A DNA stretch of 64,000 bases from Echinicola pacifica DSM 19836 (GCF_000373245.1 NZ_KB890758.1:9588-73587); one strand, 5' to 3'. Numbered from the stretch's first letter, positions 1 to 9,282 are shown. The notes: generated by a model from the sequence alone, not told the origin. A program made the numbers and translations.

Positions 1-596
1 ATAGTAATCAGCTTATAGGTTTTCTTTTATGGAGATAAAAATAAGGGTACAGCTGAAAGTGCCTTGCTTTCTCCGCCTCAGTGCAGGGGAAATAGTAAGA
101 CGGTATAACAATGAATAAGCGAATAAGCCAAGGCGGTCTTCAGTAAAAAAAGTGAGAAGCGTTTTTATTATGTAGCCCATAGTACATTCAGCAGGCTTTA
201 GCCACCTAATCCTTCTCTAATAGTAATCAGCTTATAGGTTATCTTTTATGGAGATAAAAATAAGGGTACAGCTGAAAGTGCCTTGCTTTCTCCGCCTCAG
301 TGCAGGGGAAATAGTAAGACGGTATAACAAAGAATAAGCGAATAAGCCAAGGCGGGCTTCAGTAAAAAAAGTGAGAAGCGTTTTTATTATGTAGCCCATA
401 GTACATTCAGCAGGCTTTAGCCACCTGATCCTTCTCTAATAGTAATCAGCTTATAGGTTTTCTTTTATGGAGATAAAAATAAGGGTACAGCTGAAAGTGC
501 CTTGCTTTCTCCGCCTCAGTGCAGGGGAAATAGTAAGACGGTGTAACAAAGAATAAGCGAATAAGCCAAGGCGGTCTTCAGTAAAAAAAGTGAGAA
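1..596. repeat. 219-bp tandem repeat, about 2.7 copies
   Basis: Units begin at 1, 220 and 439 with a constant period of 219 bases. The third unit is cut short near 596, where the sequence becomes unrelated. Copies differ at only a handful of positions, for example near 113, 248 and 543, so the duplication is recent. The first unit starts at base 1, so the array probably continues outside the window. Each unit holds a 29-codon ATG-to-TAA frame (29-118, 248-337, 467-556). The substitutions seen inside it change residues (Asn28 to Lys, Tyr26 to Cys), so nothing shows coding constraint. Function unknown. Confidence 0.95.
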
Positions 597-734
597 ATAT
601 AGCCTGGCAGCCAGGAGAATGAGTAGTAGGAAGCCAGGAGGAAACCTTCCACGGTCCTCCGATTTTCTAAATCCCCCATGCCTCAATTATGAGCTTGCGG
701 CTCTTTGGCCTCTGTAGAAGGAGGATGCCTCGAT
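597..734. other. Gene-free stretch downstream of the sulfatase operon
   Basis: This holds the unique sequence between the end of the tandem repeat and the stop codon of the last sulfatase. There is a short local duplication of a GCCAGGAG-type word near 609-645. I see no convincing terminator for the minus-strand operon and no gene. Confidence 0.6.
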
Positions 735-2186
735 TTATAAACCTACGCCAGTTCCCTGGACCGCGGTATCATGATCCCACATGATCACCCAGGGGTCTTT
801 GGTTTGTACCTGATAGTTTCTGAGTTTATCCTTTAGGCGATGGAGGGTGGAGCCATAGCCTTCCTGTCCTGCCAGGTTCCTGAGTTCCTGAGGATCAGTG
901 CTCAGGTCATACAGCTCAAATTCCGCACGCTGGATATAGGCCTCTCTGAGTCTGGGACCAAAATTCAATTGCTGCTCTCTTTCACTTTCCTGCCAGCTGG
1001 AAGACCACCATAGGTCTGAGGCAAAGGGATAAGGCAACTGGTAAGCGAGGTTCCAAATCAACTTCATATCCCCTTCGATCACCGCTCTCATGGGGTAGTA
1101 CATGGTGATCTCATGAAAAGTATGAGAGGCATAGATGTCTTTTTCATACACAGAGGAAGGCTGCTCTATCGCATTGCGAAAGGATCGGCCATGAAATTGC
1201 TCTGGGGAGAAAGGAATTTCTGCCAGGTCCAAAATGGTGGGCATCAGGTCCACCCAGGAGATCGGCGAATGGCTTAGGCTAGAAGGAGCGATTTGGGCGG
1301 GATATTTGATGATGCAGGGCAATTTTATTCCTGCTTGGTAAAGGGTGGTTTTTGCTCCGGGAAAGGCTATTCCATTGTCCGAGATATAAATGATGATGGT
1401 GTTTTCCGTCTTGCCAGCTTCATCCAGGTACTGCATCAGGCGTCCCAGACCTTGATCCAGTCGGGAGACACTTTGGTAATATTGCGCCAGCTCCTCCCTG
1501 ACGACCTGGGTATTAGGCAGAAAATCCGGTACCAAAACCTCCTCGGCCTTATACTTCACCTCTTGCACCCCGGGATAGGGATTGGGTTTATTACCAAAAT
1601 TATTGGGGTCAGACCATTTCTCAGGCTTGAAGGGGCTACCACGATGGGGATCGCCAGGGCAGAAATACAAGAAAAATGGCTCCTCTCCCTCTATCACCGC
1701 TTTGCTTTGATCGGCCATCTCCACGGTACTCCTCTCATCAGCATCCAATACCGTATCAAAAGCATACACCTGCTCAGGGGCAAGATGATATTTGCCCACC
1801 CGGGCAGTCTTATACCCATGCTGGCTTAAGGCCACAGGAAGGGAAAGTACCCCCTCATAAGTGCTGAAATGATGGTAATCATGCGTATGACCGTAAGATC
1901 CTGTAGCATGGCCATAGTGTCCTGTCAAGATCACCGACCTGCTGGCAGCACAGCTGGCGCTGGTACAGTAAGCATCCGTAAACCTCGTACCCTCCTTAGC
2001 CAATTGGTCAAGGTGAGGAGTGCGAATCACCGGATTGCCATAGGCTCCTAAGGCATCGGTGCCGTGGTCATCCGATACGATCAGGATAATATTGGGCTTG
2101 GAGGACAACTGCTGTGCCCTCCCCTGCGAACTCATAAATCCTGCCCACAAGGCCAGGAAAAGTGTTATTTGAGATAAATTATGCAT
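735..2186 (-). CDS. Secreted sulfatase, heparan N-sulfatase-like (S1_8 type)
   Basis: This 483-residue formylglycine-dependent sulfatase would hydrolyse a sulfate ester or sulfamate on a glycan. It has a signal peptide (about residues 1-25) ending in an AQ-type cleavage site. The metal-binding Asp pair is D39-D40. The maturation motif C79-A-A-S-R83 fits the C-x-P/A-x-R consensus, with Cys79 as the residue converted to formylglycine, and an SDNG metal-site motif follows later. Length and the SDNG-plus-KTTLY-type segment recall the N-sulfoglucosamine sulfohydrolase group; the exact subfamily is inferred. It is the last gene of the SusCD operon, 152 bases after the other sulfatase. No sulfatase-maturing enzyme is in the window, so activation depends on one elsewhere. 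Confidence 0.9.
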   Translation of the reverse strand: MHNLSQITLFLALWAGFMSSQGRAQQLSSKPNIILIVSDDHGTDALGAYGNPVIRTPHLDQLAKEGTRFTDAYCTSASCAASRSVILTGHYGHATGSYGHTHDYHHFSTYEGVLSLPVALSQHGYKTARVGKYHLAPEQVYAFDTVLDADERSTVEMADQSKAVIEGEEPFFLYFCPGDPHRGSPFKPEKWSDPNNFGNKPNPYPGVQEVKYKAEEVLVPDFLPNTQVVREELAQYYQSVSRLDQGLGRLMQYLDEAGKTENTIIIYISDNGIAFPGAKTTLYQAGIKLPCIIKYPAQIAPSSLSHSPISWVDLMPTILDLAEIPFSPEQFHGRSFRNAIEQPSSVYEKDIYASHTFHEITMYYPMRAVIEGDMKLIWNLAYQLPYPFASDLWWSSSWQESEREQQLNFGPRLREAYIQRAEFELYDLSTDPQELRNLAGQEGYGSTLHRLKDKLRNYQVQTKDPWVIMWDHDTAVQGTGVGL

Positions 2187-2338
2187 GACACGAATAGGTT
2201 TTTTGGGTAATGAACTTGGCTGATTTTCCTTCGATTATTTACAAATCCCTCAGATTTTAGAGGCCTAGACTGGCAATATAAAATCATTTGGGGATAGTAA
2301 CACCACCAGTCTTCGGGTAAGTCGGGCGGCCCCGGATT

Positions 2339-3850
2339 TTAAAATTCTAAGATGGAATTTGGTGGTAAGGGCACTTGATTTTCCTGCCGCCATTGCAGGA
2401 GGCTTTGCAGAAGTTCCTCCCGGATTTCGGTTTTTGTCTCTGCAATATTTTTTGTTTCCAGAGGATCCTGCTCCAAATCATATAATTCTATTTGGCCATC
2501 CTTGAGAAATTGTATCAATTTATACTTCCCGACCAATACGGCGGAGCAGGTCCCGTGCTTATTGATGCTTGCGAGATGCCAGAAGATTGGGCGTTCTTTC
2601 AGTTGCTCCACCTCTTCCTTAAAGATCGGCTTCAGGGAAATACCATCCTCGGAGGTTTTTGGGCCCAGGCCAGCCACATCCAGGAAAGTTGGGTAATAAT
2701 CTACCACCTGAATGGGGATTTCAGACCTTCGCGCCTGGATTTTGCCCGGCCAGTTGAAGAATGTTGGCACGCGCACTCCGCCTTCGTATATCTCTCCTTT
2801 GGCGCCTCGAAGGGCGTGGTTGCTGCTTTGACCACCGTTATAGCCATTGTCTGAGCTGAATACTATGAGGGTATTTTCTCTCAAACCCTCCTCGTCGAGG
2901 TACTGGAGGATACGACCGATATTCTCATCCAAGGAAGCGATCATCGTGGCATAGGCGGCCATAGTTTCCTTTCCCTTGCCCATTCCCTGCCCCGAAGCGG
3001 GGTCTCCCGATTTGTCCATAAAGTGCTTATATAGCGTCTCATTGCGGGATTTGATAGGTCTATGAACAGTGTAATAGTGTAAATTCACAAAAAACGGCCC
3101 CTCTTTATTCCGCTTCATATGGCTAATGGCCTCATTGGTAAGGCGGTCGGTTAGCCATTCATCATTGGGTTTTGGATCGATGAAGGGATTGCTGAATGGT
3201 GCTCGGTAGCCGCCATTTTCGCTGGAATACCCACCCTTCTCGAAAGCAGGATCCCCACGGAAGGTCCCCCCGACATTCTTCTCAAAACCTCTTCCCTCCG
3301 GATAATAGGCTCTGACCTCGGCAGACTTATGGTTTGCGACCCAGGAGAAATCCCCCGGATCGGGCTGGCTAAGCTTATGATCGATAGGCCATTCCATCGC
3401 CAATTCGGCCTGAGGATATGGCCCCACAATATGCCATTTCCCCAAATGAATGCTCTGATAACCCAATCCCTGCAATGCTTCAGAATAGATGGGATGCTCC
3501 CTGGAAAGGGTCCATCTGGAAAACACATTCTCCTCCGCATCGCCTTTTTCCAGCACTGGGACGGTATATACCCCCGTCCGGAAACTCTGTTTGCCCGTAA
3601 ACAGGGCCGTTCTGGAGGGAGAACAGGTCGGATACATATAGGATTTATCAAAAATTAGACTTTCACTGGCCAGCTGGTCTATATTTGGGGTTTCATAGTA
3701 TTGGGATCCGTTGAAACCCACATCGCCGTAGCCCAGATCATCTACCAGAATAAAAATGATATTCGGCTTCTGGGTCGGTTGACTATTAGCACATCCAAAC
3801 TGGAGGAGCACTATACCAAGCAATGAAAAAAGAGAGGATAATTTTATCAT
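2339..3850 (-). CDS. Sulfatase lipoprotein (arylsulfatase family, S1)
   Basis: A 503-residue type I sulfatase. The N-terminal signal ends in a lipobox with Cys20 (L-Q-F-G-C), predicting a membrane-anchored protein. Metal ligands D37-D38 are followed by the canonical C76-S-P-S-R80 maturation site, with Cys76 as formylglycine precursor; an SDNG motif lies in the second half. The C-terminal part has the usual sulfatase small-domain features (ELYDLEQDP). It resembles arylsulfatase A-like enzymes of marine Bacteroidota that remove O-sulfates; substrate position cannot be read from sequence. It follows the FMN_bind-like gene by 27 bases and differs enough from its neighbour sulfatase to suggest a different sulfate position. 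Confidence 0.92.
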   Translation of the reverse strand: MIKLSSLFSLLGIVLLQFGCANSQPTQKPNIIFILVDDLGYGDVGFNGSQYYETPNIDQLASESLIFDKSYMYPTCSPSRTALFTGKQSFRTGVYTVPVLEKGDAEENVFSRWTLSREHPIYSEALQGLGYQSIHLGKWHIVGPYPQAELAMEWPIDHKLSQPDPGDFSWVANHKSAEVRAYYPEGRGFEKNVGGTFRGDPAFEKGGYSSENGGYRAPFSNPFIDPKPNDEWLTDRLTNEAISHMKRNKEGPFFVNLHYYTVHRPIKSRNETLYKHFMDKSGDPASGQGMGKGKETMAAYATMIASLDENIGRILQYLDEEGLRENTLIVFSSDNGYNGGQSSNHALRGAKGEIYEGGVRVPTFFNWPGKIQARRSEIPIQVVDYYPTFLDVAGLGPKTSEDGISLKPIFKEEVEQLKERPIFWHLASINKHGTCSAVLVGKYKLIQFLKDGQIELYDLEQDPLETKNIAETKTEIREELLQSLLQWRQENQVPLPPNSILEF

Positions 3851-3877
3851 TATATTTCGTTTTGCTACGTTGGTTTA

Positions 3878-4996
3878 CTATAAATAATGGGAATTTTGAC
3901 GATAGAAATCATCCATCACTGATTGTTGGCTGGCTGATAATTTTTGGTTTTGCAAAAAGTAAAACAGCCGACGGGTGATCAGCAAATCTTTCTCTTTTAG
4001 GATTTCTTGCATCGCATCCACCTCAGTGGACATTAGTGGGCCATATCTCCCCAAGATATTAAGGACCTTGTCTGCCTCAGGTAAAGAGCTGATAGTCTCG
4101 AGATGATCAAATAATAGAGGTTTAAATTCCTCCTCCTGTTCATTCTTATCTATGGTTTCCAAACTTATCAGCCTCACCGCTTCTGCGGGATTGGTGAGCA
4201 GCGATTGGGATAGCTGCACCCGAAAATCTAGGGGCCACTTCGCTTGTGCAGTGCAGATGATTCTAGCCTCCTCCAAGGTCAATCGGGGCGCCTGAGCAAG
4301 CAGGGCCCACTCTGTATCCTCCTCCAGATCTTCCCGATACGCAAGTGATTCATAAGCAAACAATTTCATTTCCTCCTCCTTAGAGTCTAACATTTCTCTG
4401 AGCTGGCGCTGCTCCAGCGTAAGTGCATAAGCCTCTCTGATCTTGTTTTTCATCTCCCCATGCACCCAGTGCCAAAGCGTAAAGCAGGTCCAGGTGGCAC
4501 CTTCTATTGATTCCTGATCAGAAAGGATGAGAGCGGTGGCTCCAGACATGGCGTCCACCTCTCCATGCACTTTGGTCTGAGTGATGTCGGCGTAGGATAG
4601 CTCCCGCAAGGCCGATTCCTCATTGGCCAGGATCCGGTCCAGCTGCTCATAATCCTCCTTCTCAAAAGGTAATCCCTCGCCCTTCTCCAGCTCCACCCCT
4701 GGCTCCAATTCATAGCGCTTATACCGACCATAATTATCCCAAAACAATCGCACGGGGACCACCTTGCATATATGATCGGCACAAAGGACGGACTCCACCT
4801 CCAGGAAGAAATAGGAGGATGCGCCCCCTTCAAACACCTGCCTCAGGCTCATCTCCTCAGGGCCATCCTCCAGGGCAGGATGATCCACTGTCACGGCGAT
4901 CGTCTTGATATCAGGCCCAGCAGCATCGGTCCATTGCCCTGGTGCTGAGCCCCAGAATGAAATTATAACTAAAATGACGGATCTTATGAATAGCAT
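3878..4996 (-). CDS. Secreted FMN_bind-like protein with C-terminal helical region
   Basis: A 372-residue exported protein with an N-terminal hydrophobic signal (about 1-20). Residues about 45-165 look like a divergent FMN_bind domain. They contain a D148-A-M-S-G-A-T154 motif, which matches the D-x-x-S-G-A-T signature at which ApbE-type transferases attach FMN to the last threonine. The segment before it (PVRLFWDNYGRYKRYEL, then a long EDYEQLD helix) also fits. Residues about 190-372 are acidic and helical, HEAT-like. The gene overlaps the upstream FAD oxidoreductase by 13 bases, implying coupled translation and a functional pair, perhaps electron transfer. The domain call rests on the motif and context, not on a profile search; C72 and C77 could form a disulfide. 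Confidence 0.6.
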   Translation of the reverse strand: MLFIRSVILVIISFWGSAPGQWTDAAGPDIKTIAVTVDHPALEDGPEEMSLRQVFEGGASSYFFLEVESVLCADHICKVVPVRLFWDNYGRYKRYELEPGVELEKGEGLPFEKEDYEQLDRILANEESALRELSYADITQTKVHGEVDAMSGATALILSDQESIEGATWTCFTLWHWVHGEMKNKIREAYALTLEQRQLREMLDSKEEEMKLFAYESLAYREDLEEDTEWALLAQAPRLTLEEARIICTAQAKWPLDFRVQLSQSLLTNPAEAVRLISLETIDKNEQEEEFKPLLFDHLETISSLPEADKVLNILGRYGPLMSTEVDAMQEILKEKDLLITRRLFYFLQNQKLSASQQSVMDDFYRQNSHYL

Positions 4997-6909
4997 CTTA
5001 CCTCGTATATCTTGACTTGGTCAGCACCCCAGGTGTCCTTAAATTTTATGCGCAGGGCGCTGGTCTGCACGGGTGCAAAGGACAGCTTTATCATCCTCCT
5101 GCGGTTATCGCTAAGCTGTGCGATTTCCTTCCAGGCCCCAGCGACCCTAGCTTCCAGCACTAGTTCCCTTACCAATTCTGGTGGGACGGCAAGGATCTGT
5201 TCCTCATTTTTATCTGGGTTTTTATGCATCATTATTTTCCGCTGCAGGTTGGTATCCGCCTTGATCAGCACCTCACTTATTGGTTGAGCTTCGAGCCATT
5301 CCAATTGCAGCTGAGCCGGCTTGGACGAGGAGCTCCAGTGGTGTATCTGGTCGATCTCATCCCGAGATATTCCGTCCAGCAGTAGTTTGGCATCTCCGGT
5401 GGCGGTGCTATCGCCAAAGATCACCTGACATTGGCGAGCCAGGTCCTTAGGGTCACGCGAAGGGCGGTTGGGAATATAGACATCGTCTCGTAGCAGCTGC
5501 TCTTGTAGGAGGTCGATATTATTTTGCGCCAGCATCCTAGGGCTAAGCTGATGACTCAGACATAAGGCTGCTGCGGTGCCCACCGCCTGGCCCATCAGTG
5601 CGCAGGTGCCCTGGATCCGTGTGGAGCTCAGCGCAATATGCGTCACACTCACATTCCGCCCTGCAAACATTAGATTTTTGATGTTTTTGCTGTATAAACT
5701 CCTGAAAGGCACCTCATAGGGCTTATTAAAGCGATCATGAAAATAACTAGGTGGCTCGCTGAGGTTTTCTATTCCTCCGGGATTGTGCTCATCCAGAGAC
5801 CATCCACCATATCCGATGGCATCTTCGAAATGCTTATAAGTCTCCATGTCTTTTTGGGTAAGAATATAGTCACCCATAAATCGGCGCGACTCCCTTCTAC
5901 CGGGCAGGGATCCTACCCAGTCCAGCACCAGGTTATCGGCTTCAGGAAATTCCCCTGAATTCTTGATATAATTCCATACTCCATGCATATAGCCCATGAG
6001 CTTATGGCGATTGGTTTCCTGATCTGCGATGATGTCATCATCACTGCCCAGCTCCACCCACCAGTATCCTTCTTTGAACTGGTTGATTTTACGATCATGG
6101 GCTTTTTCTGCCTGATAAGGGATCATAAATGAGGGAGGATAATAAGGCATGGGTTTTTCCATATCCTTGGTGATCATCATCAGGGTGGCTCCCATCTGCC
6201 AGCCATCGGCCACTTCCGGAGCAAAGGACTCATCAAACTCTGATCTAGCCTCTCTGCCGGTGCGGTATTCGGCACCCGCAGTGGCGGCGAGCAAGCCATC
6301 CCCTGAGCAGTCGATGAAGTATTTGGCATTTATGGTAAAGGCCGTCTCGGTGGTCAGCTGCCAGCAGATGGCACTTTTGATCGTTCCCGAATCATGCATC
6401 ACCGCATCTATCGCCTGAGTATTGAGCATAATATCCAAATTGGACTGCTGGCTGACATAATCATAGACCACATGGTCCCATACAGGATAGCTTTCCTGGG
6501 GGTTGAAGTACCAATTGTCAATGAGCATCTCCTCGATGATCCCTGTTTCTCTTTCCACACGATGCTTGTTTTGCAGGGATTGCACACCATTTACGGTCAC
6601 CCGGATTTCGCTACTTGCATTTCCCCCCAGCACGGGCCGATCATTGATGAGGACCGTTTTGGCACCATTCCTTGCGGAGGCCACAGCAGCACTGATTCCT
6701 GCCATGCCAGCCCCGATTACGGCCACATCATATTGGACGGTCTTTTGTCTTTTGGGAATGCCTATTTTGCCCTTGCCCATCTGCTCCCAGTGGTCATTGC
6801 TTCGCTTTCCCAGGTTTACAGGATCATCATTTACACGGATGCTGAGTGGCAAAAGACCGGATAGCAATCCTGCCCCGGCAGTTTGCTTAAAAAACTTTCT
6901 TCTTTTCAT
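4984..6909 (-). CDS. Tat-exported FAD-dependent oxidoreductase (FAD_oxidored) with discoidin-like C-terminus
   Basis: A 641-residue flavoprotein. The N-terminus K-R-R-K-F-F-K plus a hydrophobic stretch is a twin-arginine signal, so it is exported folded with its cofactor. The dinucleotide-binding motif G66-A-G-M-A-G71 follows a V-A-V-I strand, with a LGGNASSEIR segment at about 94-103, typical of the FAD_oxidored family (PF12831). Members are frequent in polysaccharide loci and are sometimes annotated as xanthan lyase without biochemical support. Residues about 525-641 look like a beta-sandwich of the F5/8 type C kind and may bind carbohydrate. It lies 96 bases after the lipoprotein gene, past a hairpin, and overlaps the FMN_bind-like gene. 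Substrate is unknown; glycan or uronate oxidation is inferred. Confidence 0.82.
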   Translation of the reverse strand: MKRRKFFKQTAGAGLLSGLLPLSIRVNDDPVNLGKRSNDHWEQMGKGKIGIPKRQKTVQYDVAVIGAGMAGISAAVASARNGAKTVLINDRPVLGGNASSEIRVTVNGVQSLQNKHRVERETGIIEEMLIDNWYFNPQESYPVWDHVVYDYVSQQSNLDIMLNTQAIDAVMHDSGTIKSAICWQLTTETAFTINAKYFIDCSGDGLLAATAGAEYRTGREARSEFDESFAPEVADGWQMGATLMMITKDMEKPMPYYPPSFMIPYQAEKAHDRKINQFKEGYWWVELGSDDDIIADQETNRHKLMGYMHGVWNYIKNSGEFPEADNLVLDWVGSLPGRRESRRFMGDYILTQKDMETYKHFEDAIGYGGWSLDEHNPGGIENLSEPPSYFHDRFNKPYEVPFRSLYSKNIKNLMFAGRNVSVTHIALSSTRIQGTCALMGQAVGTAAALCLSHQLSPRMLAQNNIDLLQEQLLRDDVYIPNRPSRDPKDLARQCQVIFGDSTATGDAKLLLDGISRDEIDQIHHWSSSSKPAQLQLEWLEAQPISEVLIKADTNLQRKIMMHKNPDKNEEQILAVPPELVRELVLEARVAGAWKEIAQLSDNRRRMIKLSFAPVQTSALRIKFKDTWGADQVKIYEVRCYS

Positions 6910-6957
6910 GGTACAATTGTGCTAAGGTCTATTTTGGATTTGGAGAGGGTGAGAATA

Positions 6958-6990
6958 AAGGCCGCCTTCCCGGAAGGGAGCGGCGGCCTT
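6958..6990 (-). terminator. GC-rich hairpin inside the sulfatase operon (partial terminator or mRNA processing site)
   Basis: A 9-base stem (6958-6966 pairs with 6982-6990) encloses a second CCC/GGG stem. Read on minus it is followed by TTTATTCTC, a poor U-tract. It sits between the stop of the lipoprotein gene and the FAD oxidoreductase start, where it could lower expression of the enzyme genes relative to the transporter genes or protect the susCD message. Confidence 0.6.
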
Positions 6991-7005
6991 ACAGCACCAA
7001 AAGAA

Positions 7006-7473
7006 TTACTTGGTGAAACTGGTAATTTCCAGCGTCCAGATTTTTTTGCTTCCATTGGCGGCGGTGATTTCATACTGGTAAGGACCGGCAGAAAAATCAG
7101 CGATTTCTCCCAATTTGGGACTTCCCTCGATCGGCCTGATCGTGGCTGCAGTTGATATATCTGCAAAACCCGCCAGACTGGTCAGGCTAACCTGATTTCT
7201 GATCGCTTCGGGAAAATCCTGATTTGCCGCAGGCACCGTCAATACGCAGGCCATGGTCCCGGCCTCCACATCAATGGATAGCTTCGTATCTATTCCTTCT
7301 ACATTCAGCTGAGGATAATTTCCCTCCGCATTGATCCATCGGTATTCAAACCTAAAATTATTGATATCCGCCTCCTCAAAAGAAGGGAGTTCCTCCAGGC
7401 CTGCTTCCAGACAAGAGGAGAAGGCCATAGATATGGCACAAAATAGGCTAATGTATATTATAAGATTTCTCAT
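7006..7473 (-). CDS. Small surface lipoprotein following SusD
   Basis: A 155-residue lipoprotein: signal peptide ending in F-S-S-C with Cys21 as the lipidated residue. The rest is a single beta-rich module with an IDTKLSIDVEAGT-like strand and a closing WTLEITSF strand. This is the style of the DUF5018/Ig-like modules that follow SusD in Bacteroidota operons. It sits 12 bases after susD and occupies the slot usually filled by a surface glycan-binding protein, though it is much smaller than typical ones. A binding role is inferred from position only. Confidence 0.75.
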   Translation of the reverse strand: MRNLIIYISLFCAISMAFSSCLEAGLEELPSFEEADINNFRFEYRWINAEGNYPQLNVEGIDTKLSIDVEAGTMACVLTVPAANQDFPEAIRNQVSLTSLAGFADISTAATIRPIEGSPKLGEIADFSAGPYQYEITAANGSKKIWTLEITSFTK

Positions 7474-7485
7474 GTCTATAGTGGT

Positions 7486-9282
7486 TTACCATCCAGGGTT
7501 TTGATCCAAATTTTGATTTAGCACTCTCTCATTTTCTGGCACAGGAAATAAATACCTTCTAGGAGAAAAGCGTTTTTTGTGATTGGCGGCGTTGAGGAAT
7601 ACATTTTTGATTTCGAAGGCTTTGCCATCTTCAGAGATTTCAAAGAACTTATATTGCTTATCATTCAATTCAGGGATCACATTTCCTCCTTCTTCCAGTC
7701 CCCAACGGAGCAGGGACCAGTAGCGGTCATTCTCGAAGAAGAGCTCCACCCTTCTTTCGATTTTATAATACTCCCAGGCTTCTTCCAGAGAGATCCCGGC
7801 AGATAAGGCTGGCAGGCCACCATGCTCCACACGTGTTTTATTTATATATTCCACCGCGGTGGCAATGTCATTTAGTCTGAGCATCACCTCTGCATAATTC
7901 AGGTAAGACCTCCCCAGCCTGGCAAGGGCCTGAGCGTAAGAAGAATGCAGGTCAGCCTTAAAGCCGGGAATATCATAGATGAATTTCTTCATAAAATACC
8001 CTGAAGGGGTGGACCTGTTGGTTCCTTTGGTACTTTCGGTATAGTAGAGATTCCCCCCTACCCTGGTGGTGACTAGATTGGAAAACAGGTACGTGGAATC
8101 ATAGAGGATGGATGCCTCAAAGCGATCGTCTCGTGCTTCATTATAGATTGCCTCAGAAAGGTACCCTCCATTGGACTGAAAGTCCTGGAAATAGGAAGTT
8201 TCATCCCATCGCTTGGCTGTACCGTCCACATCTGCCACGAGGTAATCGGCAATGAGGTCATGGGTGGGCCATATTTCTGTCCATCCCAAAAAGGACTCCT
8301 TCAGGCCGGGATTCCCGGTGGTGGCAGACACCTCCATATTAGGCACCAAACCCTGCATCAGGGTCTGCTGACACCAGGTAGCATTGATATTCTTAAACTG
8401 GCCAAGGATAATTTCCTCCGAGGCAAAAGCATGGTCAAAATCATTGAATAAGGCATCATAATCAGCGTCCAGGGCATAGCCAAGACCGAAGAGATCTTCA
8501 CTGGCCTGCTTAGCGATCTGGTAATATTCCTGCTGGCCTGTCTCTATATAGGCGGCTCCATGTAAGGCCACCTCAGCGAGCATCGCATAGGCAGCACCTT
8601 GCGTCAGCTGTCCTTTCTCGGCCGCTCCTGCTGATGGCAGGTCCACCGCCGCTTCCTGCAGGTCATTGACGATAAAATCATAAGTATCCTTGATCGTCGC
8701 AGACCTGGGTAGCTCCAGATCATCCTCTGGTGTCAGCACCTTATCCACAATGATATATTTACCAAATATCCTCGCTTTGGAGAAATACATCAATGCGCGC
8801 AGCATCTTACCCTGGGCTATTAGGCCCGGCTTGAGGTTTGCAGGGATCCCTTCGGAAGCCTGCACCTGCTCGATGATCAGATTACAATCTCTGATGACCT
8901 CAAAGGAATTTTGCTTCACGGGCGCCTTGTTTCCCAGTGGGGCCTTGCCGAAGAAATAATAAGAATTATTGGTGGACCATCCCGCATCAAAATACTTATC
9001 GATGAGGTCCTTGGCGATATTATTGGACTGACGAGTCAGTACATTATCGGTAAAGTCATCATTGCCAATTCCTCCAAACCGAGACTGGGGGTCGCCAGGG
9101 TTGACCATCAATTCAGGTATCACCGAGGCATAGGTATTATAAATGAAACCTTGAGCAAGGTTGACATCATTCCACACATCGAGCTCCGTGTATTTGTCCA
9201 GAGGCTTGGTATCCAACAAATCGTCATTGCAGCTGCTAAAGCAGATGGCCGACAAAAACAGTACTATTATATATCTAGTCAT
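7486..9282 (-). CDS. susD: SusD/RagB-family nutrient-binding lipoprotein
   Basis: A 598-residue outer-membrane lipoprotein. The N-terminus carries a lipobox F-S-S-C with Cys18, followed by the NDDLLDTKPLDKYTE region typical of SusD proteins. Helical TPR-like segments lie in the N-terminal half, and the C-terminus has the family ending (RYLFPVPENE ... NQNLDQNPGW), which is nearly diagnostic. SusD caps the SusC barrel and delivers glycan to it. It lies 17 bases downstream of susC, in the same operon as two sulfatases, so the ligand is probably a sulfated oligosaccharide. Confidence 0.96.
   Translation of the reverse strand: MTRYIIVLFLSAICFSSCNDDLLDTKPLDKYTELDVWNDVNLAQGFIYNTYASVIPELMVNPGDPQSRFGGIGNDDFTDNVLTRQSNNIAKDLIDKYFDAGWSTNNSYYFFGKAPLGNKAPVKQNSFEVIRDCNLIIEQVQASEGIPANLKPGLIAQGKMLRALMYFSKARIFGKYIIVDKVLTPEDDLELPRSATIKDTYDFIVNDLQEAAVDLPSAGAAEKGQLTQGAAYAMLAEVALHGAAYIETGQQEYYQIAKQASEDLFGLGYALDADYDALFNDFDHAFASEEIILGQFKNINATWCQQTLMQGLVPNMEVSATTGNPGLKESFLGWTEIWPTHDLIADYLVADVDGTAKRWDETSYFQDFQSNGGYLSEAIYNEARDDRFEASILYDSTYLFSNLVTTRVGGNLYYTESTKGTNRSTPSGYFMKKFIYDIPGFKADLHSSYAQALARLGRSYLNYAEVMLRLNDIATAVEYINKTRVEHGGLPALSAGISLEEAWEYYKIERRVELFFENDRYWSLLRWGLEEGGNVIPELNDKQYKFFEISEDGKAFEIKNVFLNAANHKKRFSPRRYLFPVPENERVLNQNLDQNPGW

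Noticed and set aside
1-596. CRISPR array
   Set aside because: The repeat unit is 219 bases with no spacer variation; the whole unit is duplicated, so it is a plain tandem repeat.
1293-1829. Plus-strand open frame of 178 codons
   Set aside because: Antisense shadow of the sulfatase at 735-2186; its composition follows the reverse complement of a conserved enzyme.
3878-4996. NqrC or RnfG subunit
   Set aside because: It shares only the SGAT motif; there is no other Nqr/Rnf gene nearby, and it has a signal peptide and a helical C-terminal region instead of the usual membrane anchor.
6394-6864. Plus-strand open frame of 156 codons
   Set aside because: Antisense shadow of the FAD oxidoreductase, which has clear motifs throughout.
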